A stretch of 34,277 bases of DNA, from positions 1-34,277 of the forward strand of contig QWPB01000168.1 in the NCBI GenBank assembly GCA_003671275.1, written 5' to 3'. Positions 32,694 to 34,277 of the stretch are shown here, piece after piece (within the stretch, counting starts at the first letter, position 1; every line of letters begins with the position of its first letter). The notes under the pieces were generated by a model, which was given only the letters and a program-made list of their open reading frames with translations, had not been told where the DNA came from and made no database searches. The DNA is from Planctomycetota bacterium (GTDB taxonomy: Bacteria; Planctomycetota; Planctomycetia; Planctomycetales; Planctomycetaceae). Both the position numbers and the translations under genes were made by a program.

Positions 32694-33206
32694 ATGAACG
32701 CTGATCAACTTCGTGCCTTGCAGGCTCCCATCAAGGCCCGCTTCCGGGAGAACCCCGAATCAGCGCAGGTCGTACTCTGCGCCCACGGAACATTGAACCG
32801 CGAACGGTGCATCTGCCAAATTCCCACGCACCGCGGACCAGTCACCGAGGCCGGATTGCACGAACTGACCGGAGGGGATGGCCGCTGGGCCTGCAGCGCC
32901 GTCATGCTGCTCGAAGCCCTGATCGGATGCGCGGGAACCACCACCTGCGTCGTCTCGACAGCCCTGGGGATCGACTTCTCCGCGGGAAAGATTCGGGCGG
33001 ATGGGGCGATCGATTTTCGAGGAACCATGGGGGTCAGCCGCGAAACTCCAGTCGGCTTTCAGCAGATCACGGTCTCCATCGAACTGATCACTTCCGCCGA
33101 CGATGCCCAACTGAACAAGCTGAAAGAATTGACCGAACGCTATTGTGTGGTGGCTCAATCGCTGAAAACTCCGGTCACGACCCGGGTCGTGCGAATGACA
33201 CCATAA
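32694..33206 (+). CDS. OsmC/Ohr-family protein
   Basis: The 170-aa cytoplasmic protein has the OsmC fold with the two redox cysteines at family positions: C79 in LIGCAGTTT and C151 in RYCVVAQSLKTPV. Family members reduce organic or fatty-acid hydroperoxides using lipoylated or thiol partners. The extra cysteines C29, C39, C41, C67 and C85 are not family hallmarks. The ATG at 32694 follows DUF1015 by 59 nt and may share its transcript. Whether it belongs to the Ohr or the general OsmC branch cannot be settled by eye. Confidence 0.9.
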   Translation: MNADQLRALQAPIKARFRENPESAQVVLCAHGTLNRERCICQIPTHRGPVTEAGLHELTGGDGRWACSAVMLLEALIGCAGTTTCVVSTALGIDFSAGKIRADGAIDFRGTMGVSRETPVGFQQITVSIELITSADDAQLNKLKELTERYCVVAQSLKTPVTTRVVRMTP

Positions 33207-33309
33207 CCTGCGGAAGCGGGGAATGGATTGTCTGGCGTTTCTCCTCCATCGGATCGATGTCTCCGCAGGTGGCCGGTGTCCCCGGACGGCGGAAACTCTG
33301 CACCGATCC

Positions 33310-33338
33310 CTGACGACGGAACCGAGGGCCGGTATGAT
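33310..33338 (+). promoter_or_regulatory. Promoter of the PRPP synthetase gene
   Basis: CTGACG (33310-33315, 4/6) and TATGAT (33333-33338, 5/6) are separated by exactly 17 bp. Transcription would start near 33345, about 31 nt before the ATG. Between the OsmC stop and this site a 9-bp inverted repeat (33206-33214 and 33262-33270) may form a long-range 3'-end structure. Confidence 0.5.
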
Positions 33339-33375
33339 GTGGTTCCGGTCAGCTCCTCCTTCCTGACATCTTTCC

Positions 33376-34277
33376 ATGCCCCCCAAGACATCTGACGGTC
33401 CGCGTCCTCATCCGTTCCAACCTCCTCAGGGGGCCCTCGCGCTCATCCCAGGTTCTGCCAGCCCCGTCCTGGCGGGAAAGATCGCTGCGGCGATGGGTGT
33501 CCGACTGACCCCCGCCGAAGCGCACTACTTCAGTGAAGGCAACGTCTTTGTCCGGGTTCTGGAGAATGTTCGTGGCCGGGACTGCTATGTGATTCAGGGG
33601 ATTCATAATCCGGTGAATGACAACTTCATGGAGTTGTTGTTCTGGATTGATGCCCTCAAGCGGGCCAGTGCGGCTCAGGTCACGGCCGTCATTCCCTTCT
33701 TCAGCTACGCCAAGGCGGACAAGAAGGATGAACCTCGCGTTTCCATCCGAGCCCGCGTCTGTGCCGATGCCATTGAGGCTGCCGGGGCCGATCGTTGTCT
33801 AATGATGGACCTGCACAGCCCGCAGATCCAAGGCTTTTTTCACATCCCGGTCGATCATCTGTATGCCCGCTATGTGGTGGCGGATCATATCAAGAGCATG
33901 GGATTGACCGATCTGGTTGTCTGCAGTCCAGACGTGGGATTTGCCAAGAGTGCCTCGGCCTTTGCGAACTATCTGGGGGTGCCCGTCGTGATTGGGAACA
34001 AGACCCGTCTCGACCATACGGAGTCGGCTCGCGTTCTCGAGGTGATTGGCGATGTCAAAGACAAAAACGTGCTGATTGTGGATGACTTTACGATCTCGGG
34101 CGGCACACTGATCTCGATGGCTGAAGTGCTGAAAAGCCGGGGAGCCAAGGATATCTACGCAGCGGTCTCACATGGCGTGCTGACACGGGACGCGACCCTC
34201 AAAATTGCCGCCAGCCCGATCAAGCGGTTGTTCATGACCGACACCATCGAGGGAAAAGACACTTCGATGCCCGAGAA
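33376..34277 (+). CDS. prs: Ribose-phosphate pyrophosphokinase (PRPP synthetase), 3' end outside the window
   Basis: It makes PRPP from ribose 5-phosphate and ATP for nucleotide, His and Trp synthesis. The frame is open for 300 codons and runs off the window. Seen: an N-terminal Pro-rich tail, IPGSASPVLAGKIAAAMG (24-41), the AKADKKDEPRVS segment in place of the usual ARQDRK-PRE-S, the LHSPQIQGFF loop, and the PRPP-binding VDDFTISGGTL in place of the common VDDMIDTGGT. These changes make it a divergent member of the family, perhaps a second Prs type. The start ATG lacks a Shine-Dalgarno but has a promoter 31 nt upstream. Confidence 0.88.
   Translation, partial: MPPKTSDGPRPHPFQPPQGALALIPGSASPVLAGKIAAAMGVRLTPAEAHYFSEGNVFVRVLENVRGRDCYVIQGIHNPVNDNFMELLFWIDALKRASAAQVTAVIPFFSYAKADKKDEPRVSIRARVCADAIEAAGADRCLMMDLHSPQIQGFFHIPVDHLYARYVVADHIKSMGLTDLVVCSPDVGFAKSASAFANYLGVPVVIGNKTRLDHTESARVLEVIGDVKDKNVLIVDDFTISGGTLISMAEVLKSRGAKDIYAAVSHGVLTRDATLKIAASPIKRLFMTDTIEGKDTSMPE

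Noticed and set aside
1-34277. CRISPR arrays, insertion sequences, prophage or toxin-antitoxin loci
   Set aside because: I looked for repeat-spacer series, transposase motifs and paired short genes and found none; the only tandem repeats are the 14-bp units at dnaA.

Overview
The window is a gene-dense, roughly 58-60 % GC bacterial chromosome segment. It most likely comes from a planctomycete (order Planctomycetales). This assignment is an inference from gene content and protein style: a tiny secreted Tyr/His-rich protein, a secreted two-BON-domain protein, an FHA protein beside proC, a response regulator with an excisionase-type HTH in front of its receiver domain, a lone formylmethanofuran-dehydrogenase subunit D homologue, a long secreted esterase fusion, and many short or single-gene transcription units with variable Shine-Dalgarno sequences. 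No phage, transposon, CRISPR array or rRNA is visible, so this reads as core chromosome rather than an island.

Layout. 1-2.4 kb (minus): an FHA protein, proC and a TrmH/SpoU rRNA methyltransferase, apparently one operon with a good promoter in front; a terminator of an off-window plus-strand gene lies at the left edge. 2.8-4.8 kb (plus): a small secreted Tyr/His-rich protein, a stack of hairpins ending in an intrinsic terminator, tRNA-Leu(UAG) with a recognisable promoter, and a class I aspartate aminotransferase. 4.8-6.9 kb: dnaA (minus), with tandem 14-bp AT-rich repeats at its 3' end and a regulatory-looking inverted repeat in its leader. 6.9-10.2 kb: a three-part secreted SGNH/carbohydrate-binding/alpha-beta hydrolase fusion converging on an aldo/keto reductase. 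10.3-12.1 kb (minus): an HTH-REC response regulator followed by a soluble histidine kinase. 12.5-14.6 kb (minus): a Gfo/Idh/MocA oxidoreductase, a small two-helix membrane protein and overlapping trpF. 14.8-15.9 kb (minus): the BON protein with a strong terminator. 16.5-18.7 kb (plus): two lipoproteins, an LpoB-like protein and a large COG3014-like partner. 18.7-23.3 kb (minus): an RNase HII-like protein, the FmdD-like protein, a large secreted protein of unknown function, a DUF2071 (YqjF-like) protein and a divergent GcvH-like lipoyl carrier. 23.7-34.3 kb (plus): an MFS permease with an unusual insertion, tgt, an ABC-2 ATPase/permease system coupled to a membrane-anchored repeat protein, a DUF1015 protein, an OsmC-family protein and a PRPP synthetase cut by the window end.

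How the genes work together. Most units are housekeeping: replication initiation, proline, tryptophan and aspartate metabolism, tRNA and rRNA modification, and PRPP synthesis. The parts most worth following are the LpoB-like/COG3014-like lipoprotein pair, because LpoB normally activates a penicillin-binding protein; the lone FmdD-like subunit upstream of a rewired RNase HII-fold protein; the dnaA-linked repeats together with a non-consensus P-loop; the hairpin that masks the tgt ribosome binding site; and the four-hairpin stack at about 3.2 kb. I did not find a clear, complete and undescribed multi-gene system.
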